In this document: one piece after another, positions 36,267-45,689 of the stretch
Layout of the letters: every line of letters begins with the position of its first letter
How positions within the stretch are numbered: the stretch's first letter is position 1
NCBI GenBank assembly: GCA_014359765.1
Contig: JACIYT010000003.1
Coordinates: 62,001 to 126,000, forward strand
Length of the DNA stretch: 64,000 nucleotides
Direction: 5' to 3'
DNA from: Roseovarius sp.
GTDB taxonomy: Bacteria > Pseudomonadota > Alphaproteobacteria > Rhodobacterales > Rhodobacteraceae
Made by a program: the position numbers and the translations under genes
Notes under the pieces: model-generated
Told to the model about the DNA's origin: nothing
Seen by the model: only the letters and a program-made list of their open reading frames with translations
Database searches by the model: none

Positions 36267-36289
36267 GGGGAACGCGGCGGGCGTTCCCC
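36267..36289. terminator. Bidirectional terminator hairpin between trmB and argG
   Basis: GGGGAACGC (36267-36275) and GCGTTCCCC (36281-36289) form a perfect 9-bp stem with a 5-nt loop in the 37-bp convergent spacer. T-runs are short on both sides (TTG after it on the plus strand). Confidence 0.6.
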
Positions 36290-36297
36290 TTGTCGCC

Positions 36298-37524
36298 TCA
36301 GCCTTTCAGTCGCCGGTTCCGGGCCGCGATCAGCCGCAGCCGCAGCGCGTTGAGCTGGATGAAGCCGGCGGCATCCTTCTGGTCATAGGCGCCGGCATCC
36401 TCCTCGAAGGTGACATGCGCCTCGGAATAGAGGCTGTGATCGGACCAGCGGCCGACACAGGCGACATGCCCCTTGTAGAGCTTCAGCCGCACCGTTCCGG
36501 TCACATGATGTTGAGAATGGTCGATGGCTGCCTGCAACATCTCGCGTTCGGGGCTGAACCAGAATCCGTTATAGATCAGCTCGGCATAGCGTGGCATGAG
36601 CCAGTCCTTGAGATGACCCGCGCCGCTGTCGAGGGTGATCTGCTCGATGCCGCGATGCGCCTCCAGCAGGATCGTGCCTCCCGGTGTTTCGTAGATACCG
36701 CGCGATTTCATGCCTACGAAACGGTTCTCGACGAAATCGAGCCGCCCGATCCCATGCTTGCCGCCCAGTTCGTTGAGCCGGGTCAGGATCGCCGCGGGGC
36801 TCATCGCCGTGCCGTCGATCGCCACGGCATCCCCCCGGGCAAAGCTCACCTCGATGAATTCGGGCGTGTCGGGCGCGGCCTCGGGGCTGACCGTGCGCTG
36901 ATAGACGTAATCGGGCGCGGCCTCGGCCGGGTTTTCCAGGATCTTGCCCTCGGACGAGGTATGCAGCAGGTTCGCATCGACCGAGAAAGGTGCCTCGCCG
37001 CGCTTGTCCCTGGCGATCGGAATCTGGTTTTTCTCCGCGAAATCAATGAGCCGCGAGCGGCTGGTCAGATCCCAGATCCGCCAGGGCGCGATCACCTTGA
37101 TCTCGGGGTTGAGCGCATAGGCTGCCAGCTCGAAGCGCACCTGATCGTTGCCCTTGCCGGTGGCGCCATGGGCCACCGCATCGGCCCCGGTCTCGGCGGC
37201 GATCTCCACGAGGCGCTTGGAGATCAGCGGCCGGGCGATCGACGTGCCGAGCAGGTATTGCCCCTCATAAAGCGCGTTGGCGCGGAACATCGGAAAGACG
37301 AAATCGCGCACGAATTCCTCGCGCAGGTCCTCGATATAGATGTTTTCCGGCCTGATCCCGAGCAGTTGCGCCTTCTGCCGCGCCGGTTCGAGCTCCTCGC
37401 CCTGGCCGAGATCGGCGGTGAACGTCACCACCTCGCAATCATACTCGTTTTGCAGCCATTTGAGAATGATCGAGGTATCGAGCCCCCCCGAATAGGCGAG
37501 CACGACTTTCCTGGGTGCGGTCAT
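36298..37524 (-). CDS. argG: ArgG, argininosuccinate synthase
   Basis: Joins citrulline and aspartate with ATP in arginine synthesis. The 408 residues begin with the PP-loop [18 protein letters not shown], then TADLGQGEE and the substrate segments [12 protein letters not shown] and [16 protein letters not shown] good GGAAAGGAACC site precedes the ATG. It stands alone, divergent from ilvA. Confidence 0.98.
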   Translation of the reverse strand: MTAPRKVVLAYSGGLDTSIILKWLQNEYDCEVVTFTADLGQGEELEPARQKAQLLGIRPENIYIEDLREEFVRDFVFPMFRANALYEGQYLLGTSIARPLISKRLVEIAAETGADAVAHGATGKGNDQVRFELAAYALNPEIKVIAPWRIWDLTSRSRLIDFAEKNQIPIARDKRGEAPFSVDANLLHTSSEGKILENPAEAAPDYVYQRTVSPEAAPDTPEFIEVSFARGDAVAIDGTAMSPAAILTRLNELGGKHGIGRLDFVENRFVGMKSRGIYETPGGTILLEAHRGIEQITLDSGAGHLKDWLMPRYAELIYNGFWFSPEREMLQAAIDHSQHHVTGTVRLKLYKGHVACVGRWSDHSLYSEAHVTFEEDAGAYDQKDAAGFIQLNALRLRLIAARNRRLKG

Positions 37525-37627
37525 GGCGGGTTCCTTTCACGGATTTTTCGCGCGGTTACCCGGTTTCGGCGCCTTTCGCAAGCTGCACCCCTTGCCAGCG
37601 GTCCGGCTTTGCGGCACTGACACGCGC

Positions 37628-38866
37628 ATGTCCGATTTCCGCCGATCCGCCCGCGCCGCCGAGGCCGCGATGCGCCCCGTATTCGCGCCGACGCCCCTCC
37701 AGCGCAACGACCATCTGTCCGAGCAATTCGGGGCTGATATATTTCTCAAACGCGAGGATCTCAGCCCGGTGCGCTCCTACAAGCTGCGCGGTGCCTTCAA
37801 CGCCATGCGCAAGGTGCTCGCTGCCCGCCCCGGCACCACGCAATTCGTCTGCGCGAGTGCCGGCAACCACGCGCAGGGCATGGCGTTCATGTGCCGGCAT
37901 TTCGGGGTGCGCGGCGTTATCTTCATGCCGGTGACGACGCCTCGGCAAAAGATCGACAAGACCGGCAAATTCGGCGGCGATGCGATCACGATCCGGCTCA
38001 CGGGCGATTATTTCGACGACACCCTTGCCGCGGCCCAGGCCTATTGCGCCGAAGCCGGGGCGCATTTCCTGTCGCCTTTCGACGACGAGGACGTGATCGA
38101 AGGCCAGGCCAGCGTCGCCGTCGAGATCGAGGCACAGCTCGGCGGCCTCCCCGACCACCTGATCCTGCCGGTGGGCGGTGGTGGGCTGGCCGCGGGCGTT
38201 CGCAGCTATCTCGGCGATCGCGTTGCCCTCACGCTGGTGGAGCCCGCAGGCGGTGCCTGTCTCGCGGCGGCCCTTGCCGCCGGCACGCCGGTGCGCCTGC
38301 CCCATGTGGACACCTTTGCCGATGGCGCCGCGGTGGCGCAGATCGGCACGCGCACCTTTGCCCGCCTGCGCGATGTTGCGCGCGCGCAGGTCCTCGGAAT
38401 CGATGAGGATCGCATCTGCACGACGATGCTCGAAATGCTCAATATCGAGGGGATCGTGCTCGAACCGGCGGGTGCCCTGTCGGTCGATGCGCTCCGGGAC
38501 ATGGGCCCCTCGATCCGCGGCCGGCGGGTGGTCTGCGTGACCTCCGGCGGGAATTTCGATTTCGAGAGGTTGCCCGAGGTCAAGGAGCGCGCTCAGCGAT
38601 TCGCGGGCCTCAAGAAGTATTTCATCCTCCGGATGCCGCAGCGCCCGGGCGCGCTGCGCGATTTTCTTTCGGTGCTCGGGCCGCATGACGATATCGCCCG
38701 GTTCGAGTATCTCAAGAAATCGGCCCGCAATTTCGGGTCGGTGCTGATCGGGATCGAAACGACGCAACCCGAAAACCTTGCGACACTTCTCGAGAAGCTC
38801 GCGAAGACGGGATTTCACTATCGCGACATCACACATGACGAGGTTCTCGCCGAGTTCCTGATCTGA
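37628..38866 (+). CDS. ilvA: IlvA, threonine ammonia-lyase
   Basis: PLP enzyme converting threonine to 2-oxobutanoate, the first step to isoleucine. The 412 residues have PLP-lysine motif SYKLRGAFN, the substrate loop SAGNHAQGMA, the glycine-rich phosphate loop GGGGLAAGV, and a single C-terminal ACT-like domain (about 335-412, FILRMPQRPGALRDFL), the regulatory layout of the shorter IlvA class. ATG 37628 gives MSDFRRSARAAEAAM; the frame extends upstream only through argG leader sequence. Confidence 0.96.
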   Translation: MSDFRRSARAAEAAMRPVFAPTPLQRNDHLSEQFGADIFLKREDLSPVRSYKLRGAFNAMRKVLAARPGTTQFVCASAGNHAQGMAFMCRHFGVRGVIFMPVTTPRQKIDKTGKFGGDAITIRLTGDYFDDTLAAAQAYCAEAGAHFLSPFDDEDVIEGQASVAVEIEAQLGGLPDHLILPVGGGGLAAGVRSYLGDRVALTLVEPAGGACLAAALAAGTPVRLPHVDTFADGAAVAQIGTRTFARLRDVARAQVLGIDEDRICTTMLEMLNIEGIVLEPAGALSVDALRDMGPSIRGRRVVCVTSGGNFDFERLPEVKERAQRFAGLKKYFILRMPQRPGALRDFLSVLGPHDDIARFEYLKKSARNFGSVLIGIETTQPENLATLLEKLAKTGFHYRDITHDEVLAEFLI

Positions 38867-38880
38867 GCGCGCGGCGCCCG

Positions 38881-39198
38881 TCACGCCGCGATCGCACTGC
38901 CGATATTGGCAAAGAATTCCGCCCTCGAACGGTGATAGCAGTCCCGGATTTCCGCGCTGCTTGCCGCGCGCTCGCCGCGCCCGACGGCCTGGCACAATCC
39001 GGCCAGCGTCACGAAGCCGAGATTGAGGGCGCTGCCGACGATGAAATGCATGAGCTCGCCGCGCTCGGACGCGCTCATGTCATCGCGAACCCGGTCGAGC
39101 CCGCCCTCCACCTCCTCGAGGAACAGATCGAGCACCTCCTCGAATGCCTCGGCGCCGATTTCCTGCCGCAACTCACGTATGCGTTCCCAGTTGATCAT
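38881..39198 (-). CDS. Hpt-like histidine phosphotransfer protein
   Basis: Small helical protein of 105 residues. The segment LMHFIVGSALNLGF aligns with the Hpt motif HxLKGSAxxxG: the phospho-accepting His (H51) is kept, but the usual Lys three residues on is Val. It is encoded divergently, 183 bp from a response-regulator/PP2C gene, and would be its likely partner. A GGGGAGAA site precedes the ATG. The Lys change could mean altered phosphotransfer or only a variant. Confidence 0.78.
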   Translation of the reverse strand: MINWERIRELRQEIGAEAFEEVLDLFLEEVEGGLDRVRDDMSASERGELMHFIVGSALNLGFVTLAGLCQAVGRGERAASSAEIRDCYHRSRAEFFANIGSAIAA

Positions 39199-39381
39199 GA
39201 AGTTCTCCCCTTGGCTGCGGCCACCTTGCGCCCTGATCGTTCAAATCGGGTTAACGCAGACACGAAATCAGGCCAAATCCGAAATTTCACTGATTCTTAA
39301 GAGCTCGGATGCCAATGTCGATTCGTGGCGCGCGACCGGCGTCCGCGTGGTCAGGTGTGGCGTAACGGTGCAGGTGTTCGG

Positions 39382-40659
39382 GTGCGGCTTTCGGAACAGG
39401 AGAACGCGACATGCGAAAGCAGCCATGAGGCGCCGCTGCGCGTGCTAGTTGTTGATGACAGCCGGTTTCAGCGGCGCCTCGTCGGGGCCTGTCTTCGCCA
39501 GTGGGGCTTTGCCGTGGAAGAGGCGCAGAACGGCCTGGAGGCTCTCGACATCTGCCGCGCGCGACCGCCCGACATCGTGATGAGCGACTGGATCATGCCC
39601 GGCATGAGCGGTGTCGATTTCTGCCGGAAATTCCGGGCAATGGCGCGCCCGACCTATGGCTATTTCATCCTCCTGACCTCCAAGAGCAGCAGTGACGAGA
39701 TCGCCATCGGCCTCGATGCGGGGGCCGATGATTTCCTGACCAAGCCGGTGAAACCGGCCGAGTTGCGCGCCCGGCTCACCGCGGGGCGGCGCATCCTCGA
39801 CATGGAGCGCGAACTGACCCGGAAAAACCGGTTGATCACGGCGACGCTGGACGAATTGCAGACGCTTTACGATTCGCTCGACAGCGACCTGCGCGAGGCG
39901 CAGAAGCTCCAGCAATCGCTGCTCAGCGCGCGGTATCGGGATTTTGGCATGGCGGAACTGTCGCTGCTGCTGCATTCCGCGGGGCATGTCGGCGGCGATC
40001 TGGTCGGGACATTTCCGATTTCCGAGGGGCGGATCGGTGTTTACGGGATCGACGTGTCCGGTCACGGCGTCAGCTCTGCGCTGATGACCGCGCGCCTTGC
40101 GGGGTATCTCTCGGCCACGGTGCCCGAGCAGAACCTCGCGCTGCGCGAGGTTGCGCCGGGCCGGTTCGTTGCGCGCCCCCCCGCCGAGACGCTGTTGCGG
40201 CTCAACCATATCTTCATGTCGGACCTCGATACCGATCACTATTTCACGATTGCCCTGGCGGATGTCGATCTGGTCAGCGGGCGCGTCCTGCTGGCGCAGG
40301 CCGGGCATCCGCATCCGGCGGTGCAGCGCCGGGATGGCAGCGTCGCGTTCGTCGGCTGCGGGGGGCTCCCGGTGGGGTTGATCGATGAGGCCCGGTTCGA
40401 TCAGGTGACGCTCATGCTCGGGCCGGGGGACCGGCTGCTCATCTACTCCGACGGGCTGACGGAATGCGCGGCGCCCGACGGCACGCTCCTCGACGAGGCC
40501 GGGCTCGCGCGCGTGATGGGCGAGCTGCGTCAGACCCATGGCCCGGCGTTTCTCGAATCGCTGATGTGGAAGCTTGCCGAACATGCGCGGGACGGGGATT
40601 TCGCGGATGATGTCTCGGCGCTCGTTCTCGAATTCAGGGAGAACCCGCGATCATGCTGA
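39382..40659 (+). CDS. Response regulator fused to PP2C-type (RsbU-like) serine phosphatase
   Basis: The 425 residues join a receiver domain (about 20-135: VLVVDDSRFQRR with acidic pair, phospho-acceptor Asp in DIVMSDWIMPGMSG, conserved LLTSKSSSDE and FLTKPVKPAELRARL), a linker helix, and a SpoIIE/RsbU-like PP2C domain (GHVGGDLVGTF, GIDVSGHGVSSALMTARLAGYLS, DRLLIYSDGLTE, DFADDVSALVLEF). Such proteins control anti-sigma antagonists in partner-switching stress responses. GTG 39382 is the chosen start; GTG 39325 is also in frame and neither has a strong site. Its end overlaps the converging NUDIX gene by 26 bp. Confidence 0.86.
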   Translation: MRLSEQENATCESSHEAPLRVLVVDDSRFQRRLVGACLRQWGFAVEEAQNGLEALDICRARPPDIVMSDWIMPGMSGVDFCRKFRAMARPTYGYFILLTSKSSSDEIAIGLDAGADDFLTKPVKPAELRARLTAGRRILDMERELTRKNRLITATLDELQTLYDSLDSDLREAQKLQQSLLSARYRDFGMAELSLLLHSAGHVGGDLVGTFPISEGRIGVYGIDVSGHGVSSALMTARLAGYLSATVPEQNLALREVAPGRFVARPPAETLLRLNHIFMSDLDTDHYFTIALADVDLVSGRVLLAQAGHPHPAVQRRDGSVAFVGCGGLPVGLIDEARFDQVTLMLGPGDRLLIYSDGLTECAAPDGTLLDEAGLARVMGELRQTHGPAFLESLMWKLAEHARDGDFADDVSALVLEFRENPRSC

Positions 40660-41077
40660 CGAAATGCCGATCCCCGGCATTGCCCAGAAGCGCCGCCGCG
40701 TCACGCGGCGACAGCCATAGCGCGCGATGTCCCGGCTCGGTCGGCTCGCCGAGGCGGCGCGCGGGCCAGGCGCGGTAGAGGGTGCAGAGCTTCTCTGCCC
40801 AGAGGTCATATTCCGGCATGAAGACAAAGCGCCGGAACGCCCCGAGCCGCCGCGGCGCAGCGATCCGCCAGCCGGTTTCCTCGCGGACCTCCCGGTGAAG
40901 CGCCTGCAGCGGCGTCTCGCCCGGGTCGATTCCGCCACCGGGAAGCTGATATTCGGGCACTGGCGCGGCCTGATGTGTCACGAGGATGCGGCCCGCGCGC
41001 ATCAGGATCGCATAGGCGCCGGGGCGCAGGCGGTAACGGATATCGCGCTGCGGCGGAACGCCAAATCGTCGGATCAT
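40634..41077 (-). CDS. NUDIX hydrolase
   Basis: Pyrophosphohydrolase of 147 residues with a complete Nudix box: GGGIDPGETPLQALHREVREETG (residues around 45-67). Substrate is unknown; the tail is rich in Arg and Trp. The start is followed upstream by hslO on the other strand, 74 bp away. Its 3' end overlaps the end of the PP2C gene by 26 bp. Confidence 0.86.
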   Translation of the reverse strand: MIRRFGVPPQRDIRYRLRPGAYAILMRAGRILVTHQAAPVPEYQLPGGGIDPGETPLQALHREVREETGWRIAAPRRLGAFRRFVFMPEYDLWAEKLCTLYRAWPARRLGEPTEPGHRALWLSPRDAAALLGNAGDRHFVSMIAGSP

Positions 41078-41151
41078 GCGGCCCTCCTGGCTGCGGCTTG
41101 TCGTGCCCGCTGCAAAGCGATATGCGGGAACCCGTCACAAAAGGAAAGCCC

Positions 41152-42147
41152 ATGAGCCTTGGACAGCGAATCGCATGGGATGACACGGTGCTGCCGTTCC
41201 AGCTCGATCATGCCGATATCCGGGGGCGCGTTGCCCGGCTCGACGGGGTGCTCGATGTGATCCTCGCGCAGCATGACTATCCCGCCCCCGTCGAGGCGCT
41301 CGTCGTTGAGATGGCGCTTCTGACCGCGCTGGTCGGCCAGACGGTCAAGCTGCGCTGGAAGCTGTCGCTCCAGGTCCAGAGCAAGGGCGCGGTGCGCATG
41401 ATCGCCACCGATTATTTCGCCCCCGAGACCGCCGGAGAGCCGGCGCGCATCCGCGCCTATGCCGCGTTCGATGCCGACCGTCTGCGCCAGGAGCCGCCCT
41501 CCGGGCGACTGGGGGAGGGCTATTTCGCCGTGCTGATCGACCAGGGGCCGGGCATGACCCCCTACCAGGGAATCACGCCGCTGACCGGCGAGGCGCTCCA
41601 TCGGTGCGCCGAGGCCTATTTCGCCCAGTCCGAGCAACTCCCGACGCGGTTCGCGCTGTCCTTTGGCAAATCCGCCATGCCCGGCGAGGCGCCGCGCTGG
41701 CGCGCGGGCGGCGTCATGCTCCAGCACATGCCCAAGGCCTCGCCCCATGCCAGCGGCGGCGGCTCGGGCGCGGGCGGCCTGCTTGTGGCGGGTGATCTTG
41801 TTGCCGGCAGGGATGCCGAGAACTGGCAGCGCGCCAATCTCCTGCTCGACACGGTCGAGGATCTCGAGCTGATCGGGCCCTCGGTCTCGCCCGCCGATCT
41901 GCTGGTCAGGCTGTTTCACGAAGAGGGGCCGCGCGTCTTCGACATGCAGCCGGTGCGCTTCGGGTGCACCTGTTCGGAGGCGCGGGTGCGCAACAGCCTG
42001 TCGATCTATTCCGCCCGCGACATCGCCTCGATGACGACCGAAGAGGGCACCGTGACCGCCGATTGCCAGTTCTGCGGCGCGCATTACGTGCTCGATCCGG
42101 CCACGCTCGGGCTGGATGCGCCGGGGGGGTCCGGTGCGGGGGTCTGA
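41152..42147 (+). CDS. hslO: Hsp33 (HslO), redox-activated chaperone
   Basis: Holdase that is activated by oxidation of its zinc centre. The 331 residues end with the zinc-binding pattern FGCTCS and CQFCGAHY (CxC, 32 residues on CxxC). The N-terminal domain includes LVGQTVKLRWKLSLQVQSKGAVRMIATDYF. AAGGAAAGCCC precedes the ATG. The end overlaps the next NUDIX gene by 32 bp if the latter starts at ATG 42116. Confidence 0.95.
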   Translation: MSLGQRIAWDDTVLPFQLDHADIRGRVARLDGVLDVILAQHDYPAPVEALVVEMALLTALVGQTVKLRWKLSLQVQSKGAVRMIATDYFAPETAGEPARIRAYAAFDADRLRQEPPSGRLGEGYFAVLIDQGPGMTPYQGITPLTGEALHRCAEAYFAQSEQLPTRFALSFGKSAMPGEAPRWRAGGVMLQHMPKASPHASGGGSGAGGLLVAGDLVAGRDAENWQRANLLLDTVEDLELIGPSVSPADLLVRLFHEEGPRVFDMQPVRFGCTCSEARVRNSLSIYSARDIASMTTEEGTVTADCQFCGAHYVLDPATLGLDAPGGSGAGV

Positions 42148-42739
42148 TCCGCTGGCCGCGGTCCTCGCTGCGCTCGCCGAGGGGCCGGTGCGCACCTCGG
42201 ATTACGAGCTCAACCCCGAATCCGGCCTGCCGCCCGAGCGCAGGCTGCGGCCGGCGGGGGTGCTCGTGCCGATCCTGGGCGAGGGGGAAGCGGCGCGGGT
42301 GATCCTCACCAAGCGTTCCTCGGCGCTGCGGCACCATCCCGGCCAGATCGCCTTTCCCGGCGGCAAGCAGGAGCCCGGCGACCCGGATATCGCGGCCACC
42401 GCGCTGCGCGAGGCGCGCGAGGAGATCGGCCTCGATCCCGCGCATGTCGGGATTCTCGGCCGCCTGCCTCGCCACGAGACGGTGACCGGCTTCGAGGTGA
42501 CACCGGTTCTCGCGCGCGTTCATGCCCCCTTCACCCCGGTGCCGGATCACAACGAGGTGGCCGAAGTGTTCGAGGTTCCGCTCGTGCATCTGATGGAGCC
42601 GCGCCGCTACAGGATCGAGAAGCGCCGCTGGAAGGGCGACTGGCGGCGCTATTATGTCATCCCCTTCGGGCCCTATTACATCTGGGGCGCGACCGCGCGC
42701 ATCCTGCGGGTGATGGCCGGGATGGCCGCGCGGCCATGA
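42116..42739 (+). CDS. NUDIX hydrolase, CoA-pyrophosphatase-like
   Basis: The 207 residues contain both the CoA-Nudix extension (LTKRSSALRHHPGQIAFPGGK) and the Nudix box (GGKQEPGDPDIAATALREAREEIG), the pattern of CoA/NADH pyrophosphatases of the NudL type. ATG 42116 lies within hslO; GTG 42134 is a possible alternative. The end overlaps cca by 4 bp (ATGA), linking it to the cca/rlm genes. Confidence 0.87.
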   Translation: MRRGGPVRGSDPLAAVLAALAEGPVRTSDYELNPESGLPPERRLRPAGVLVPILGEGEAARVILTKRSSALRHHPGQIAFPGGKQEPGDPDIAATALREAREEIGLDPAHVGILGRLPRHETVTGFEVTPVLARVHAPFTPVPDHNEVAEVFEVPLVHLMEPRRYRIEKRRWKGDWRRYYVIPFGPYYIWGATARILRVMAGMAARP

Positions 42740-43881
42740 GGATCACCGGCGCCTGGATCACCCGCCCCGAGACGCGCGCGGTCTGTGACGCGCTCACGGG
42801 TGCGGGGTATCAGGCGCTGTTCGTCGGGGGCTGCGTGCGCAACGCGCTCCTTGGCGCGGCGGTGAACGACATCGACATCGCCACCGATGCGCATCCCGAA
42901 GCGGTGATGGAGATCGCCCGGCAGGCGGGGCTGAAGCCGGTCCCGACCGGGATCGCCCATGGCACGATCACCGTGGTTTCCGGCGGTCTGCCCCACGAGG
43001 TCACCAGCTTTCGCGCCGATCTGGAGACCGACGGCCGTCGCGCGCGCGTGGCCTTTGGCGCGGATATCGCCGCCGATGCGCGACGGCGCGATTTTACCAT
43101 GAACGCGCTCTACGCCCGCCCCGACGGGACCGTGATCGACCCGCTGGGCGGGCTTGCGGATCTGGTGGCGCGGCGCGTGCGCTTCATCGCCGACGCCGCC
43201 GCGCGCATCCGCGAGGATTACCTCCGGATCCTGCGATTCTTTCGCTTTCATGCCTGGTATGGCGATCCCGGGGGCGGGCTCGATCCCGAGGGCTATGCCG
43301 CCTGCGCCGCCTTGCAGGAGGGGCTGGACACGCTCTCGCGCGAACGGGTCGGCGCCGAGATGCACAAGCTGCTGGCCGCCCCCGATCCCGCGCCCGCGCT
43401 TGCCGCGATGCAGGCGGCGGGGATCCTGCACCGCGTGTTGCCGGGGGCCGATGCCGGGGCGATGGCCGCCCTGGTCCACCTGGAGGCAGAGGCCGGCCTG
43501 GCGCCGGACGCGATCCGGCGGCTTGCGCTTCTGGGGGGCGAGGATGTGGCCGGGCGACTGCGCCTGTCACGGGCCGAGGCGCAGCGGATCGAGCGGCTGC
43601 GCGCGCATCTCGGCGGGGCGATGCCGGTTGCGGAGCTCGGCTATCGCCTCGGGGCGCGCGACGGGGCCGACATCGTGGTGCTGCGCGCGGCACTCGGCGG
43701 CAGGCCCCCGGATCGTGCGGATTGGGAGGATCTGCGCAGGGGGGCCGAGGCGGTCTTTCCGGTCCGGCCCGCCGATCTGATGCCCGCGCTCGCGGGGCCT
43801 GCCCTGGGCGCGCGGCTGCGCACATTGGAGGAGCGCTGGATCGCCTCGGGATTCAGCCTGCGGCGCGAGGACCTGCTGTGA
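42736..43881 (+). CDS. CCA-adding-type tRNA nucleotidyltransferase / poly(A) polymerase family
   Basis: Class II nucleotidyltransferase of 381 residues: FVGGCVRNALLG, NDIDIATDA with the metal-binding DxD, RRRDFTMNALYA, and RIREDYLRILRFFRFH. Function is tRNA CCA addition or repair; family members may also act as poly(A) polymerase. The C-terminal region is Ala/Arg-rich. ATGA overlap with the NUDIX gene; GTGA overlap with the methyltransferase gene. Confidence 0.9.
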   Translation: MRITGAWITRPETRAVCDALTGAGYQALFVGGCVRNALLGAAVNDIDIATDAHPEAVMEIARQAGLKPVPTGIAHGTITVVSGGLPHEVTSFRADLETDGRRARVAFGADIAADARRRDFTMNALYARPDGTVIDPLGGLADLVARRVRFIADAAARIREDYLRILRFFRFHAWYGDPGGGLDPEGYAACAALQEGLDTLSRERVGAEMHKLLAAPDPAPALAAMQAAGILHRVLPGADAGAMAALVHLEAEAGLAPDAIRRLALLGGEDVAGRLRLSRAEAQRIERLRAHLGGAMPVAELGYRLGARDGADIVVLRAALGGRPPDRADWEDLRRGAEAVFPVRPADLMPALAGPALGARLRTLEERWIASGFSLRREDLL

Positions 43882-45104
43882 GCACGCATCGCATCATCCG
43901 CCTCGGGGCGCGGGGCGACGGCATTGCCGAGGGCGCGATCCGCGCGCCGCGCACCCTGCCGGGTGAGGAGGTGACCGGGACGGTGGCCGGGCAGGTGCTC
44001 GGGGATGTCCGGATCCTCACGCCTTCGCCCGATCGCGTGCGCCCGCCCTGCCGCCATTTCGCCGCCTGCGGTGGCTGCCAGGTGCAGCACGCGTCGGATG
44101 ATTTCGTCGCTGCGTGGAAACGCGACATGGTGGCGGGCGCGCTCCGGGCGCGGGGGATTTCCGCCGCGATCGCCGCCCCCGTGCTGACCTCGCCGCCCGC
44201 CTCGCGGCGGCGCGCCACGCTGGCCGCGCGGCGCACAAGGGGCGGGGCGATGGCCGGGTTTCACGCGCGCGCCAGCGATCAGATCGTCGAGGTGCCCGAC
44301 TGCCGGCTGCTGCATCCCGATCTCATGCCGGCGCCTGGCGTGGCGCGCGATCTGGCGCTGGCCGGGGCGAGCCGGAAGGGCGCGCTCGCGGTTGCGGCGA
44401 CGCTTTCGGCGGGCGGGCTCGACATCGCGGTGACCGGCGGCAAGCCGCTCGACGGGCCATTGCGCCTCGTGCTGGCCGATCTCGCCGCGCGGCACGATCT
44501 GGCGCGGCTGGCCTGGGAGACGGAGACCGTGGTCACGCGCCGCCCGCCCGAACAGGTATTCGCCGGTGTGCGCGTTGTGCCGCCCCCGGGGGCGTTCCTG
44601 CAGGCCACGGCCGAGGGCGAGGCCGCACTCTGCGCCGCGGTGGCGAGGATTCTGGAGGGTGCGCGCCGGATCGTCGATCTCTTCGCCGGTTGCGGCACCT
44701 TCACCTTTCCGCTTGCCCGTCACGCCGCCGTTCATGCCGTCGAGGGCGCGCCCGGGATGGTCGCCGCGCTCGATCGTGGCGCGCGCCATGCCGCCGGTCT
44801 CAGGCCGGTGACGGTCGCGGCGCGCGATCTCTTCCGCCGCCGGCTCCTGGAAGACGAGCTGTCACGCTTCGACGCCGCCGTGATCGACCCGCCCCGCCCC
44901 GGGGCCGAGGCGCAGATCCGCGCGCTGGCCCGCGCGCGCCTGCCGCGGATCGCCCATGTCTCGTGCAATCCGGTGAGCTTTGCGCGCGACGCCGAGACGC
45001 TCATTGCGGCGGGCTACGCGCTCGGCCCGGTGCATGTGATCGACCAGTTCCGCTGGTCGTCGCATGTGGAGCTTGTCGCCGGATTCACCCTGAAAACCGC
45101 GTGA
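43878..45104 (+). CDS. RlmD/TrmA-type RNA m5U methyltransferase
   Basis: The 408 residues show the Fe-S cysteine set of RlmD/RlmC enzymes (PPCRHFAACGGCQVQH), the SAM motif VDLFAGCGTFTFPLA, a DPPRPGAEAQ segment and the catalytic cysteine in RIAHVSCNPVSFARD. The N-terminal TRAM domain is short. The target could be 23S rRNA U1939/U747 or tRNA; not decidable from sequence. It starts with GTG at 43878, overlapping the cca stop. Confidence 0.88.
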   Translation: MSTHRIIRLGARGDGIAEGAIRAPRTLPGEEVTGTVAGQVLGDVRILTPSPDRVRPPCRHFAACGGCQVQHASDDFVAAWKRDMVAGALRARGISAAIAAPVLTSPPASRRRATLAARRTRGGAMAGFHARASDQIVEVPDCRLLHPDLMPAPGVARDLALAGASRKGALAVAATLSAGGLDIAVTGGKPLDGPLRLVLADLAARHDLARLAWETETVVTRRPPEQVFAGVRVVPPPGAFLQATAEGEAALCAAVARILEGARRIVDLFAGCGTFTFPLARHAAVHAVEGAPGMVAALDRGARHAAGLRPVTVAARDLFRRRLLEDELSRFDAAVIDPPRPGAEAQIRALARARLPRIAHVSCNPVSFARDAETLIAAGYALGPVHVIDQFRWSSHVELVAGFTLKTA

Positions 45105-45188
45105 ACGGGTGAAAATCCGGCTACCCGCATGGCGCCGAATGCGGTATCATCATCCCAAAAACGGATCGGGCAACGAGCGGGCAGAGCC

Positions 45189-45689
45189 ATGCAGATAACA
45201 CGGCGTTTCGCGCTTCTGGCGGGGGCTGCGGCCCTTGCGGGATGCGCCGGAGATTCGAAATTCCGGACCTATCGTGGCCCCGAGGTCACACGCCTCGTCG
45301 TGAACAAGGGCGCGCGCGAAATGTTCCTCCTGCATCACGGGCGCGTGCTGAAACGCTACGATGTGCAGCTCGGCTTTCAGCCCGCCGGCCACAAGCAGTT
45401 CGAAGGCGACGGCAGGACGCCGGAGGGCGATTACATCATCGACCGGCGCAACCCCGACAGCGCCTATCACCTCTCGCTCGGGATTTCCTATCCGAACGAG
45501 GCCGATATCGCCTTTGCCCGAGCCCATGGCAGATCGCCCGGCGGCGATATCTTCATCCATGGCGAGCCGGGGATTCTCGGGTTTCTCCGGCCCGACTGGA
45601 CGGCGGGCTGCATCGCGGTGGCGAATCGCGAGATCGAGGATGTCTATGCGATGGTGCGCAACGGCACGCCGGTCACGATCACCGCCTGA
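45189..45689 (+). CDS. L,D-transpeptidase-family lipoprotein (YkuD domain)
   Basis: The 166 residues begin with an Arg-rich signal and lipobox ALAGC (Cys19), so a lipoprotein. The YkuD domain starts near 35: LVVNKGAREMFLLHHG, then DIFIHGEP and DWTAGCIAVAN with the catalytic His and Cys. It probably makes 3-3 peptidoglycan cross-links or attaches proteins to peptidoglycan. Its stop directly abuts the converging CAP-domain gene. Confidence 0.88.
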   Translation: MQITRRFALLAGAAALAGCAGDSKFRTYRGPEVTRLVVNKGAREMFLLHHGRVLKRYDVQLGFQPAGHKQFEGDGRTPEGDYIIDRRNPDSAYHLSLGISYPNEADIAFARAHGRSPGGDIFIHGEPGILGFLRPDWTAGCIAVANREIEDVYAMVRNGTPVTITA

